Positions 16,601 to 24,628 are shown, counted from the first letter of the stretch. The stretch is DNA of 50,173 nt from Anaerolineae bacterium (GCA_028277515.1 JANQGC010000022.1:1-50173); one strand, 5' to 3'. Made by a program: numbers and translations. Notes: a model not told the origin generated them from the letters alone.

Positions 16601-17546
16601 TGATGTAGAGTTAATTCCTCTTGAGGCGTTAGGTCGGCCGCGTATTGATATTGTTGTAACTGTAAGCGGTATCTTTCGGGATATTTTCCATCACCAGGCA
16701 GGTTTGTTGGATAAAGCTGTACGGTTGGCAGCCCTGGCAGATGAGCCTGATGAATTGAATTTTGTCCGTAAGCATACAAAAGCGCACGAAGCCGATTTAG
16801 GGGTATCGCAGGATGAAGCAGCCTCGCGCATTTTCTCCAATGCACCAGGTTCATATGGCGCCAATGTCAATCATCTTGTTGAATCCAGTACCTGGGAAAT
16901 AGATGACCAGCTAAGCGATGCTTTTCTTTCCCGAAAATCATTTGCTTATGGCAGAGATGGACATTGGCATGGAGCGCGAGATGTGATGTCCCGCAGCCTG
17001 GCTACGGTGGATGCTGCCTTTCAAAATATCGACAGCTTTGAATTGGGTATCAGTGACGTAGACCATTATTATGAGTACCTTGGAGGTGTAACTAAAAGCG
17101 TTGAAAAGCTAAAAGGGAAACGGCCGTCCATCATGGTGGCTGATGCGATTGCAATTGATGATCGATTGGCTTCGTTGGAGCAAATGGTAAGGTTGGAATC
17201 ACGTGCCAAATTATTGAACCCGAAGTGGTATGAGGGAATGATGGGGCATGGTTATGAAGGCGTGCGGGAAATTGAAATTCGGGTCAGCAATACATATGGT
17301 TGGAGTGCGACGGCCGACGCTATTGAAGGTTGGATTTATGATGACATCGCCGGAACCTTTTTACTTGATGAAGAGATGCGAGAACGGTTAGCCAGGGCAA
17401 ATCCCCATGCCACCGCCGGCATCGCGCGTCGCCTGTTGGAGGCGGAGTCTCGCGGTTTTTGGGATGCTGATGATGAAACAATTGACCACCTACGGGAACT
17501 CTATGGCAATCTTGAAGATCGTTTAGAAGGTATTGTTAGTGCATAA
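13677..17546 (+). CDS. bchH: Mg-chelatase large subunit H
   Basis: BchH binds protoporphyrin IX and carries the metal-insertion site. The product has 1289 residues, normal for BchH/ChlH. The N-terminal domain starts DDLRFVYITMDGLHNTAL. VHFGTHGALEFMPGKQTG near residue 590 is the conserved core motif of this chelatase family, and PTGRNIHALDPYRIP near residue 900 and RIDIVVTVSGIFRD near residue 985 are also diagnostic. The ATG is preceded by GGAGAG. It stands 129 bases after bchI and 5 bases before bchD. Two small Asn/Asp/Ser-rich insertions (near residues 242 and 695) look like surface loops. Confidence 0.95.
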   Translation: MDDLRFVYITMDGLHNTALREAANIFQQRHNINLRLGLHTTAAMRDETAWERLENDIKQADFIFGCMVFGEENVRPMQRMLQEIDTPTCFITSNPALIHCTRLGKLSLAPKKEEETGFMSRWMQKLRPKKQGRSEGHRQTALLKNLTKLMKYVPGKVRDLHTFIAMHDYWLHSTPENLVRMNCLLIDRYIPGYSGKLPVQDPVHFPEAALYHPDADQPFANVVDYEKWRQDRGLPISGHTADSPNGNGAWNGAVGLLTMRAIILSGNKAHIDALIHGIEAQGIEVRAAYSSLMDFRPAIDSYFTAESGLPTVDLLLNTIGFPLVGGPAGSQPQEAVKKLQDLDVGYFDMVPLSFQRIEDWRADEVGLMPMQAAMNIALPELDGIAEPVIFGGPTVTQEKFIPNDAELKLAARRIARRVRLRHKNNEDKKIAIILFNFPPNLGNVGTAAFLDVFESLYRLLQEMSESGYQITLPPDATGLRQIIIEGNSHQYGTDGNVAAQLDVNEYRRLFLWHTEIEPYWGYAPGELLTDGRNFHILGAEFGNIFVGIQPSFGYERDPMRLLMGKDASPHHGFAAYYTWLDHIFDADAVVHFGTHGALEFMPGKQTGISAECWPARLLGSLPNFYYYCVNNPSEGTIAKRRGAATLVSYMVPPLQQAGLYKGLRRLKDSIDNYYKQPNEELLQDIQMQANQLGIVVNDSPNDSLNGDTKHFSNGADYMAALKHELIRVEHRLIPIGLHILGQPPNETELVDMLALVTAFNTFKHPKRDERLPPLPALITKGLGWDYEKLQKSIKYNAADQERWEQVEALTHQAMTLFIQAPREPQLNSTVLDNYLQKEANIPPGLLTNLWSWLDDLLDRIVHDKELAGLIKGLNGGFIPPSPGNDVMRNEGIVPTGRNIHALDPYRIPTSLAMNMAEDLIQQMLSRLTKEQGSLPETVAMVLWGTDNLKSDGEGIAQCLVLLGAKPIEDELGNIADVELIPLEALGRPRIDIVVTVSGIFRDIFHHQAGLLDKAVRLAALADEPDELNFVRKHTKAHEADLGVSQDEAASRIFSNAPGSYGANVNHLVESSTWEIDDQLSDAFLSRKSFAYGRDGHWHGARDVMSRSLATVDAAFQNIDSFELGISDVDHYYEYLGGVTKSVEKLKGKRPSIMVADAIAIDDRLASLEQMVRLESRAKLLNPKWYEGMMGHGYEGVREIEIRVSNTYGWSATADAIEGWIYDDIAGTFLLDEEMRERLARANPHATAGIARRLLEAESRGFWDADDETIDHLRELYGNLEDRLEGIVSA

Positions 17547-17551
17547 TCGAG

Positions 17552-19348
17552 ATGAGTAATTTGCCATTACCTGCTCTCGTCGGTTTAGAAGAAGCTGTGC
17601 AAGCAATGCTGCTTTTAGCCGTCGAACCTCGCTTGCAGGGCATCATTCTGGCTGCGGGGGCCGGAACCGGTAAGTCGAGTTTTGCACGCGGCATGCGCCT
17701 CCTTTTGCAAGATGATGAGATGCCTTTTGTGGAGATACCTACGAGTGTCGATGTTGAAAATCTTCTAGGTGGTTTGAACCTTGAGGCTACTTTGCGATTG
17801 GGACGAGTGATCCTGCAGGAAGGCATACTGGCCAGGGCAAATGGGGGTGTCGTTTACATTGACGGCTTAAACTTACTTTCAGATGCGGCCGCCAATTTAC
17901 TTCTAACCGTGATGGACCAGGGAAAAGTTGTTATCGAGCGAGAAGGCATTAGTTCAATTTCGCCGACCAGCTTTAACTTACTTGCCTCCTATGACCCTGG
18001 GGATGGACAGCCTCGGCAGCATTTACTAGATAGGATTGGTTTATTACTATCTCTACCTCCTGTCTTAGATGCCGGCCGTCGTTCCGATATTGTAAGAAAT
18101 AATTTACTGGTTGATCCTGAAAGCTGGGAGGAGGAGCTTGTCTTTATGCGCGGGCTGGTGCAGGCGGCGCGGGAACAACTTCCAATCGTTGAAATAAGTG
18201 AATCACAGATTCGACAGCTAGCGCTATTAGCCCTTAATTATGGTGTTGAGGGTCATAGGGTGGATTTATTTGCCGTTTGGGCAGCCCGTGCCGCAGCAGC
18301 GTTAGCATTCAAAGAGCGTGTAGAAGATGAGGATCTTGTTGTTGCGGCAAAATTGGTGATTCTGCCACGGGCGAGACAACTGCCGGCTGAAGATGAAGAA
18401 CCCCCAATTCCCCCACCGCCGGAGACAACTGAACAAGAGTCAAAAGAAGACCAGGAGGAAGGGGAATCACCACCTCCACAAACAGGCTTGCCTCCCTTGG
18501 AGCAATTGTTTGAAGCCCTTGAGAATGAACTGCCGGAAGACCTGGAGAAATTGACATTTGGCGACGTTCGCCGGGCACGAACCGGTTCAAGAGGAGCTAC
18601 AGAGGGTAAGCGTGGCCGTCATATTCGCAGTATTCCAGGGGACCCACGCCGCGCACCTATTGATTTGGTGGGGACAATGCGCAGTGCAGCCCCCTGGCAG
18701 CGCGTGAGGACACGAAAAACGGGCGTTAAGAAGGGGGTCATTCAATTAAGGAAGTCAGACATTCGCGTAAAACAGTATCGTAGCAAGGCTGGAGCCTTAT
18801 TTTGTTTTGCTGTGGATGCAAGTGGCAGCATGGCGATTCACCGGATGCGACAGGCGAAAGGGGCGGTTCAGACCCTGTTGGAAAAGGCATATGTCAACCG
18901 TGACCGTGTTGCCTTAATTTCTTTTCGAGGAGAAGAGGCCGAACTGCTTCTACCACCGACACAAAGTGTTGAGCTTGCCCGTCGCTCTTTAGATTTACTG
19001 CCTACAGGTGGTGGGACACCCCTGGCTTCAGCACTATTATTGGCGGATGAAACGGCCAGACAGGCCGTAAGCCGGGGCATATTACAGACAGTTTTAATCG
19101 TGTTGACAGATGGTAGAGGCAATGTAAGCTGGCGAGAAGGTGTTGATACAAAAGAAGAACTGCAAAGAATTGGTAATTATATTGCAACTTCGCCACTGCA
19201 AGTTGTCATTGTAGATACACAACGCAGTTATCTGAGTCGTGGAGAAGCAAGACAATTGGCTGAATGGGTAGGGGGTGAATATGCCTATCTACCAAACTCC
19301 GATGCAGAAAGAATTGTTGATCTGGCGACTAAGGTTGCAGCAAGTTAA
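17552..19348 (+). CDS. bchD: Mg-chelatase subunit D
   Basis: BchD has 598 residues in the usual order: AAA+ domain (1-270), Pro/Glu-rich linker (about 285-320, PPIPPPPETTEQ then EEGESPPP), and C-terminal integrin I (VWA) domain with the MIDAS motif DASGS near residue 422 and LPTGGGTPLASAL. It bridges BchI and BchH. The P-loop GAGTGKSS at residues 36-43 looks intact. The Walker B position reads VVYIDGLNLL, with Gly105 where an ATPase has Glu, so ATP may bind without hydrolysis. The gene is 5 bases from bchH, and the order I-H-D is unbroken. Confidence 0.93.
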   Translation: MSNLPLPALVGLEEAVQAMLLLAVEPRLQGIILAAGAGTGKSSFARGMRLLLQDDEMPFVEIPTSVDVENLLGGLNLEATLRLGRVILQEGILARANGGVVYIDGLNLLSDAAANLLLTVMDQGKVVIEREGISSISPTSFNLLASYDPGDGQPRQHLLDRIGLLLSLPPVLDAGRRSDIVRNNLLVDPESWEEELVFMRGLVQAAREQLPIVEISESQIRQLALLALNYGVEGHRVDLFAVWAARAAAALAFKERVEDEDLVVAAKLVILPRARQLPAEDEEPPIPPPPETTEQESKEDQEEGESPPPQTGLPPLEQLFEALENELPEDLEKLTFGDVRRARTGSRGATEGKRGRHIRSIPGDPRRAPIDLVGTMRSAAPWQRVRTRKTGVKKGVIQLRKSDIRVKQYRSKAGALFCFAVDASGSMAIHRMRQAKGAVQTLLEKAYVNRDRVALISFRGEEAELLLPPTQSVELARRSLDLLPTGGGTPLASALLLADETARQAVSRGILQTVLIVLTDGRGNVSWREGVDTKEELQRIGNYIATSPLQVVIVDTQRSYLSRGEARQLAEWVGGEYAYLPNSDAERIVDLATKVAAS

Positions 19349-19374
19349 CCCGATATGGGAGGAGTCTAACTAAT

Positions 19375-20346
19375 ATGGAAAATGAGAGGTCTACTCCGTC
19401 ACAGCAATCGAAGTGGTTGTTAGGGTGTGGTGGAGGTTTGACATTACTGGCAGCAATCGGTTGGAGTCTCTCCCAGCGGAGCAAAAATCAAGATTTGTTC
19501 CCTGCCTTAAATGGGGAGCGGATTATTTTTCCATCCAAATCGGCTGGAAAACTTAGTTATTACGCCGACAAGAGCGGTTTCGGCCGTCCCTTAGTCCTCA
19601 TTCATAGCATTAATGCGGCCGGGAGTGCTTTTGAGATGAAACCACTCTTTGAGCATTTTCAGGGCATACGGCCGGTATATGCGCTTGATTTGCCAGGATA
19701 TGGTTTCTCGGACCGCAGTAATCGCGCCTATCTACCTTCCCTATATAGTGATTTAATTCTGGAGTTTCTTGCAAATGAACTACAAGAGGAAGCTGATATT
19801 TTTGCTCTTTCCCTCAGCAGTGAATTTGTGGCGCGGGTTGCAATCCAACGGCCGGAGCTTATCCATTCAATAACCCTCGTATCTCCAACCGGATTTAACC
19901 CCAATATCGTTGAATTGCCGACTGATTTGTTATACCGTTCTTTTACTTTTCCACTTTGGAAAAAGCCATTTTTCAGGTTGTTAACATCACGAACCACAAT
20001 TAGCTATTATTCCGGGCTTAGCTTTGTTGGCGAGTGTCCTTCTGAATTTATTGATTACGCTTATGCCACTTCCCATCAACCCGGCGCGGAAAATGCGCCC
20101 TATTATTTCGTGTCTGGCAAGATGTTCACACCAACGGTCCGAACGGACATTTATGAGAACGTCAATGTTCCGGTCTTGGTTATTTATGATGAAGATCCCA
20201 ATGTCAAGTTTGATAAGCTCCCGGATCTGCTTGCCAAGAAGCCAAATTGGCATTCAGTACGATTGGTGCCCAGTCTTGGATTGCCCCATTGGGAAATACT
20301 GGATGAAACCGTGAACACGCTTCAGGCATTTTGGAATGATATCTAA
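19375..20346 (+). CDS. Membrane-anchored alpha/beta hydrolase after bchD (BchO-like by position)
   Basis: The product has 323 residues. A hydrophobic helix at about residues 13-31 suggests membrane anchoring, followed by an alpha/beta hydrolase domain: LVLIHSINAAGSAFEMKP, ALDLPGYGFSDRS, and a nucleophile elbow that reads FALSLSSEF instead of GxSxG. The Ser is kept but both glycines are lost. Asp in YDEDPN and His in GLPHWE could complete the triad. GGGAGGAG precedes the ATG. In purple bacteria bchO follows bchD, so the position fits BchO, but the altered elbow makes activity uncertain. It is the last gene of the + strand photosynthesis block. Confidence 0.72.
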   Translation: MENERSTPSQQSKWLLGCGGGLTLLAAIGWSLSQRSKNQDLFPALNGERIIFPSKSAGKLSYYADKSGFGRPLVLIHSINAAGSAFEMKPLFEHFQGIRPVYALDLPGYGFSDRSNRAYLPSLYSDLILEFLANELQEEADIFALSLSSEFVARVAIQRPELIHSITLVSPTGFNPNIVELPTDLLYRSFTFPLWKKPFFRLLTSRTTISYYSGLSFVGECPSEFIDYAYATSHQPGAENAPYYFVSGKMFTPTVRTDIYENVNVPVLVIYDEDPNVKFDKLPDLLAKKPNWHSVRLVPSLGLPHWEILDETVNTLQAFWNDI

Positions 20347-20604
20347 CTACCAGATAGTTTAGAAAAAGGACGCGGACAAGAGCGGACTTTCGCCGATAAA
20401 CATAAAAAATTCAGCGTTATCAGCGTGAATCAGCGTCCTATTAATCTTCTCTTTGAAAAAGTGTCGGGTTACTGGAATGATTTCTAAGTTAAAACTAGCG
20501 GAACCCGCCAATTATAGACCTTCTATATAGTCCTTAATTTTTCTATATAAAGTTGTTTTCTCGCTGCCAAAGCAGGGGGTAAAAATAAAAACCCGTGCAA
20601 TATA
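20347..20604. other. Non-coding stretch with inverted repeat after the photosynthesis cluster
   Basis: No gene is seen here. GGACGC at 20368-20373 is matched in inverted form by GCGTCC at 20433-20438, and between them ATCAGCGT-like units recur (TTCAGCGT, ATCAGCGT, ATCAGCGT at about 20410-20436). This could fold into a long imperfect hairpin at the 3' end of the bch transcript, or it could be one copy of a dispersed repeat. No strong T-run follows. An AT-rich tract precedes the folE2 promoter. Confidence 0.4.
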
Positions 20605-20633
20605 TTGACAAATTATGAACAATAAGTTACAAT
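20605..20633 (+). promoter_or_regulatory. Sigma-70 type promoter for the folE2 region
   Basis: TTGACA at 20605-20610 and TACAAT at 20628-20633 are separated by exactly 17 bases, a near-consensus housekeeping promoter. Transcription would start near 20640 and leave about 265 bases before the folE2 ATG. Hairpins in this leader include GGCTC/GAGCC (20844-20863) and GACGGC/GCCGTC (20880-20893), the latter just before the AAGGAAG ribosome site, so translational control is possible. Confidence 0.65.
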
Positions 20634-20654
20634 TTGTTGAAATCTGCGGGGTAG

Positions 20655-20918
20655 GTTGGTCTTGAAACGCTTAAGATACTTAATCAAATCTTGATTTTAT
20701 TGGAAATCAAGAATCTATCAGATATAGTCTTTTCAGAAGAAGATCTCACAAACCTCCAAAAATTGCAGACATTGGTTAAATATGCGGTTAAATTTGCCTA
20801 TCCAGGTAATAATGCAGCCGCTGCAATCGTCTAGTTGGAGCCAGGCTCGATTTTTTATGAGCCGGCGTCGGAAAGTATGGACGGCTTGCCGTCACAAGGA
20901 AGAAATCATGGATATTAG
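20655..20918 (+). pseudogene. Small ORF upstream of folE2 interrupted by one in-frame TAG
   Basis: One frame is open from 20655 to 20918 except for a TAG at 20832-20834. The first part reads like protein (SDIVFSEEDLTNLQKLQTL, then VKYAVKFAYPGNNAAAAIV), and after the TAG it continues as LEPGSIFYEPASESMDGLPS to a stop that overlaps the folE2 start by 11 bases, as in an operon. There is no ATG; TTG at 20691 is the best start. I recognise no family. It could be a recently inactivated small gene, a 59-codon gene ending at the first TAG, or chance. Confidence 0.35.
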
Positions 20919-21951
20919 CAAAAATCGATCGAATGGTTACACAAAAAGCAGAAGCTATAAAAACGGTAAGAATGGCACGGATCTACCATTAGCTGCTGTT
21001 AACTACCCACAAGAAGGTCGTCTTGTGAAGGATTTGCGTAAGTTCTATGACAGCGAATTCACTGTTACGCCTTCATATAGAGCATCGTTGCCGGATATGC
21101 AAAACACGAGTGAAAATCGTGGAGCGGCCGTCCCTATCCAACATGTAGGAATCCATAACTTCAAGATTCCAATGCGCGTTATCACCCGTGATGGTGGTGT
21201 TCAGCAAGTACACTGTTCAGTGACCGGCACTGTTTCCCTGGATGCGCATAAGAAGGGAATCAACATGAGTCGCATCATGCGCACATTTTACGAATATGAC
21301 GAAAGTGAATTGACGCCGCAGACTTTGCAAAACGTGATACACAGCTATCTGCAAAACCTTGAAAGCTCCTCAGCGCGCATCGCCATCGCCTTTGACTACC
21401 CATTGCTGCAAGATAGCCTGCGCAGTGGTCTTTCAGGTTATCAATATTATCCTGTGGTGCTGGAATCAACTTTCACCCCTGAACAGGGAATACGCCAGAT
21501 GATGCACCTTGATTTTATCTACTCATCCGCCTGTCCTTGCAGCTACGAGTTGAGCGTTCATGCTAATGCAACACGTGGCGTTGCTGCTGTTCCACATAGC
21601 CAGCGCTCCGTATCCAAGATTTCCGTTGAATATGATGGTGACTTCTGGATTGAAGACCTGGTGGACATCGGCCGTCATGCACTTCAAACTGAAACCCAGG
21701 TCATGGTCAAGCGCGAGGATGAGCAGGCTTTTGCTGAGCTGAACGCAGCCAATCTAAAGTTCGTGGAGGATGCGGTACGTTTATTGTATGAGGGTCTGGA
21801 TGCCGATCCTCGCATTTCTGACTTTCGTGTTTTCGCCAGCCATAAGGAATCGCTCCATTCGCACGACGCCATCAGCGTTATCGTCAAAGGCGTACCTGGT
21901 GGCTTCGATGCTGCCATTGACCCGTTTACTTATCGCTCAATGCCCACATAA
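20908..21951 (+). CDS. folE2: GTP cyclohydrolase FolE2 (type IB)
   Basis: FolE2 makes 7,8-dihydroneopterin triphosphate from GTP, the first step of folate synthesis. The product has 347 residues. The FolE2 marks are PIQHVGIHNFKIPM, the SSACPCSYELS motif with the catalytic cysteine near residue 200, and SVSKISVEYD. The ATG at 20908 is chosen because it follows AAGGAAG and the upstream in-frame extension is Arg/Trp-rich without similarity. FolE2 enzymes use Mn or other metals and are often induced by zinc limitation in other bacteria. I could not identify a Zur box here. It converges with folB-folK. Confidence 0.9.
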   Translation: MDISKNRSNGYTKSRSYKNGKNGTDLPLAAVNYPQEGRLVKDLRKFYDSEFTVTPSYRASLPDMQNTSENRGAAVPIQHVGIHNFKIPMRVITRDGGVQQVHCSVTGTVSLDAHKKGINMSRIMRTFYEYDESELTPQTLQNVIHSYLQNLESSSARIAIAFDYPLLQDSLRSGLSGYQYYPVVLESTFTPEQGIRQMMHLDFIYSSACPCSYELSVHANATRGVAAVPHSQRSVSKISVEYDGDFWIEDLVDIGRHALQTETQVMVKREDEQAFAELNAANLKFVEDAVRLLYEGLDADPRISDFRVFASHKESLHSHDAISVIVKGVPGGFDAAIDPFTYRSMPT

Positions 21952-21979
21952 TGCATTCTTGATTCCGGAGGATAACGTT

Positions 21980-22042
21980 AACCGCAGGCTGCTGATAAGC
22001 TGGTAATGCTTGCTAATATTCAAAAGCCTGCGGTTTTCTTTT
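21980..22042 (+). terminator. Intrinsic terminator after folE2
   Basis: AACCGCAGGCT at 21980-21990 pairs perfectly with AGCCTGCGGTT at 22025-22035, followed by TTCTTTT. The loop is long (34 bases) but the 11-bp stem and T-run on the + strand fit a terminator for folE2. On the - strand the stem is not followed by Ts, so it would not serve folK. Confidence 0.7.
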
Positions 22043-22066
22043 ACCTTAATGGGTTAACTCTTAACA

Positions 22067-22594
22067 TCAAGATCCTGGCAATTCAACATCATCTCGCCGT
22101 GTAATTTCTTCCATCTCTGCGTTGAATCGATGGGCAATTTCTACTAAAGTAATGTTGAGTTCAGGATGAACATAATCTGGCGCTATTTCAGCCATTGGAA
22201 TGGCAACGAATGCGCGCTCTAATAATTCCGGGTCAGGAATTCGGCGATGACCCAGGGCCAGCACATCCTGGTTGAATAGCATGATGTCGATATCAATGGG
22301 GCGAGGCCCGTTCTTGTTTTCTGTTCGCACACGCCCCAAAGAATTTTCAATTTGAGCTATGGCTAGCCGGCGTAAATCCTTTGCGGACAGTGTCGTTTCC
22401 AGAAGGACGGCCGCATTGAGGAAATCCGATTGTTCGCTGAACCCGACAGCAGGAGTTTGCCAAACCGAAGAAACTGCCCTGATCTGCCCAAACTGCTTCA
22501 GTTGTGCCACCGCTTCCGGCAAATTATATTCTGGTTCAATATTGGAGCCTAAAGATAAATATGCCAGATTGGTTGAAATCTCGTCAGATTTCAT
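22067..22594 (-). CDS. folK: 6-hydroxymethyl-7,8-dihydropterin pyrophosphokinase
   Basis: FolK transfers pyrophosphate from ATP to hydroxymethyl-dihydropterin in folate synthesis. The product has 175 residues. AYLSLGSNIEPEYNLPEAV, SSVWQTPAVGFSEQSDFLNA and the catalytic GPRPIDIDIMLF are the family motifs. The ATG at 22594 follows AAAGGAG. A longer reading to 22633 has no such support. Its start lies inside the 3' end of folB (11-base overlap), so the two are translated as a unit. Confidence 0.92.
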   Translation of the reverse strand: MKSDEISTNLAYLSLGSNIEPEYNLPEAVAQLKQFGQIRAVSSVWQTPAVGFSEQSDFLNAAVLLETTLSAKDLRRLAIAQIENSLGRVRTENKNGPRPIDIDIMLFNQDVLALGHRRIPDPELLERAFVAIPMAEIAPDYVHPELNITLVEIAHRFNAEMEEITRRDDVELPGS

Positions 22595-22946
22595 CCTGGC
22601 TCCTTTCAATTGTGATCCCCACAGACCGGGCAAAGCGTAACGCGCCTGGTTTTTCTACGCTCACCTTCGCTCTTTCTACTTTTGGATCTTCTAAACATAA
22701 ATTAGCGATTTCAGCTGCCATTTTTTCAATAAGATAGAAGTCGGAATTTTCTACCATTTTAATGATGCGCTTGGTAATGGTGCGATAATTAACGGCGTCG
22801 GCAATATCATCGGATGCACCGGCCGATCGCGTGTCGGCAAATAAGGTCACATTTATCAAAACATCTTGACGGTTTCTGCGCTCATCATCGTTAATGCCGA
22901 TGATTGTTCGTAAGGATAGGTCTTTTATTTGAATTTGGTCTGTCAT
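22584..22946 (-). CDS. folB: Dihydroneopterin aldolase
   Basis: FolB cleaves dihydroneopterin to 6-hydroxymethyl-dihydropterin and glycolaldehyde, the step before FolK. The 120-residue product is of normal length, with IIGINDDERRNRQDVLINV near the N-terminus, INDA-type AVNYRTITKRI and the active-site region FYLIEKMAAEIA. KPGALRFARSVGITIER closes the fold. The gene precedes folK on the - strand and overlaps it. About 115 bases separate it from the nucleotidyltransferase-fold gene upstream; I see no clear promoter there. Confidence 0.92.
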   Translation of the reverse strand: MTDQIQIKDLSLRTIIGINDDERRNRQDVLINVTLFADTRSAGASDDIADAVNYRTITKRIIKMVENSDFYLIEKMAAEIANLCLEDPKVERAKVSVEKPGALRFARSVGITIERSQDEI

Positions 22947-23060
22947 AAATAACTCATATGGTCTGATAATTTTTCGAGGATTACTCTTTAAGTGAGGCTG
23001 TCACGTTTTTAAATCAAATCATGACTTTCTAAGCCATTGTTGTTGTTACCCATAAATTTA

Positions 23061-24239
23061 CTAGAATTTTATGAAATTAACGACCCCATTCCACCAACGA
23101 TGAGGGTAATAAAAGGGTAATAGGAGGGGATAACGTATATTGTATCTTTGTCGCATGTACCCTGTTGAAGGAAAAAGTAAATTTTTAAAAATATACTGCA
23201 AACGTAATTGCCATGTGGGTAAACTTCTTAGGGTTAATGCAGTAAAACGAGAATCTGCACCCCTCTCAAGCATCATTAATTGATTAATTGCTTGTACTTC
23301 AACTGGGGAGGGTATTAACGCGTTCAATTTATTAACGATTTTTTCAAGAATCGGTATTTGCCAATCTCGCCATACTCGAAGCAATACCTGCTTTATCGGT
23401 ATTATCAGTTGAAATTCTTCTATTTTCGATATCAAAAGATCCCAGTCCAACTGATCTTGATAATTGATGATCACTTCGGCTATATCATGTAATGATCGCA
23501 ATGAATCTGCCCATTCAGATCGATGGTGTTGCAAGAGATGGACACTGAGATGAATAAGCTGCGCCTCAGGTCCTAAAATAGGGGTGGTTTGGGTACCATA
23601 TTCCACTGGTATGCTGGTTTGCCAAAACCAGTCTTGGGGAACTGTGTACTGGTAATAAATCCAGCTAAACAAATGCCAGTGCAAATCGATTTCTACATCC
23701 ATATACCCAGATCTGGTCAACTGCCATTGATTCGTATAATCTAGTAGATCCTGGGCACCCGGTTGGAAATTTCCTGTTGGTCTATATTCAAGTTCGGTCA
23801 AAATACCAAGGGCTTTATTGACGTCCTTTTGTTTAACGACAAGGTCCAAATCACCAAAAAAGCGGGGAGAATCCTGCCGGTACACACTCAATGATAACGC
23901 CGCTCCCTTGAGCAAAATAATTTCAATTGTCGAGGATTGCATTTTTTCAATGACTTTCCACAATTGGTGCAGTTGGTAGGTGCTTCCAGTCAAACAGGTG
24001 ATAAATTCGTTGTGCAAACGCTTTTCCAATGCCAACGGAACAATTTCCTGCTCAGCAATCGTTGTGAATATTACGGGCGCTAACAATTTTTCCCGGATGC
24101 GTTGTTCTACAAGATCCCAATTTAACTTGCTATCGAACACAAACTCACGGAGATTGTCAAGTGTTGTTGTTTGTACACGGGTTCGCAAACATAACAACAG
24201 GAATTGTTTTACCGGGTCATCAATTGAAATATATTCCAC
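23061..24239 (-). CDS. Nucleotidyltransferase-fold protein (NTP_transf_5 type)
   Basis: The product has 392 residues and no signal peptide. IEIILLKGAALSLSVY and FFGDLDLVVKQKDVNKAL form the pattern of the uncharacterised nucleotidyltransferase family (PF14907), where GDLDL supplies metal-binding acids. VDLHWHLF-like IDLHWHLFSW and a helical C-terminal half also fit. These proteins occur in exopolysaccharide and lasso-peptide loci, often with an HPr-kinase-like partner, which here lies divergently at 24798. The start is a GTG at 24239 without an obvious ribosome site. The substrate is unknown. Confidence 0.7.
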   Translation of the reverse strand: MEYISIDDPVKQFLLLCLRTRVQTTTLDNLREFVFDSKLNWDLVEQRIREKLLAPVIFTTIAEQEIVPLALEKRLHNEFITCLTGSTYQLHQLWKVIEKMQSSTIEIILLKGAALSLSVYRQDSPRFFGDLDLVVKQKDVNKALGILTELEYRPTGNFQPGAQDLLDYTNQWQLTRSGYMDVEIDLHWHLFSWIYYQYTVPQDWFWQTSIPVEYGTQTTPILGPEAQLIHLSVHLLQHHRSEWADSLRSLHDIAEVIINYQDQLDWDLLISKIEEFQLIIPIKQVLLRVWRDWQIPILEKIVNKLNALIPSPVEVQAINQLMMLERGADSRFTALTLRSLPTWQLRLQYIFKNLLFPSTGYMRQRYNIRYPLLLPFYYPHRWWNGVVNFIKF

Positions 24240-24306
24240 AAAACGATTGTACCGTTTGATTCACAATGGACAAGATCGGAAAATCTGTTCTAGCCCGCCA
24301 GTCAGT
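24240..24306. other. First part of the gap between divergent genes
   Basis: I see no gene in these bases. They form the 5' end of a roughly 560-base gap, of which the rest holds a gene remnant (24307-24566), a -10-like element, an 18-codon ORF and an empty leader up to 24797. The leader has a small hairpin, GGGAT/ATCCC with loop GGTA at 24739-24752. Confidence 0.5.
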
Positions 24307-24566
24307 TTCAATCACCTATCTTATATTGTTGATTATGATGACGATATCAAGGGCTCTCTAACTGGCCATAGCGGCTTCAAATATGATCAGCTCTTCACTC
24401 TCTCTGGACTGAAAAGCGTGCGCGTTTATGATGTGGAACTTATACCGTGGTCTTTGATGTGGTCATCAACGATGTCCGGACTCCAGATGAATACTGCATC
24501 TTTAATCAGGTTCAGGATTGGTTCAAGGTAGAACAGATGCGCTGGAAAATCATCCAGCGCGCCTAA
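24307..24566 (+). pseudogene. Frameshifted remnant of an unidentified gene
   Basis: One frame reads FNHLSYIVDYDDDIKGS and then FTLSGLKSVRVYD. Around 24430-24440 a change of frame gives GTYTVVFDVVINDVRTPDEY and then DWFKVEQMRWKIIQRA, ending with TAA at 24564-24566. Both halves look like ordinary protein and join well if one frame change is allowed. No start codon context is visible. I recognise no family, and it may be the C-terminal end of a lost gene. Confidence 0.35.
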
Positions 24567-24596
24567 TTAAATTAATGATTCTCATATGGTATCCAG

Positions 24597-24602
24597 TATA
24601 AT
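24597..24602 (+). promoter_or_regulatory. Possible -10 element before the 18-codon ORF and HPr-kinase-like gene
   Basis: A perfect TATAAT lies here. The region 16-18 bases upstream (AATGAT) is a weak -35. It would start RNA near 24609, ahead of the ribosome site GGAGAA at 24618-24623. Confidence 0.35.
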
Positions 24603-24628
24603 TGATAAATAGTAATTGGAGAATTTGC

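Noticed and set aside
20640..20907. Tetrahydrofolate or preQ1 riboswitch in the folE2 leader
   Set aside because: I could not find the conserved core segments of the known classes; only generic hairpins are present.
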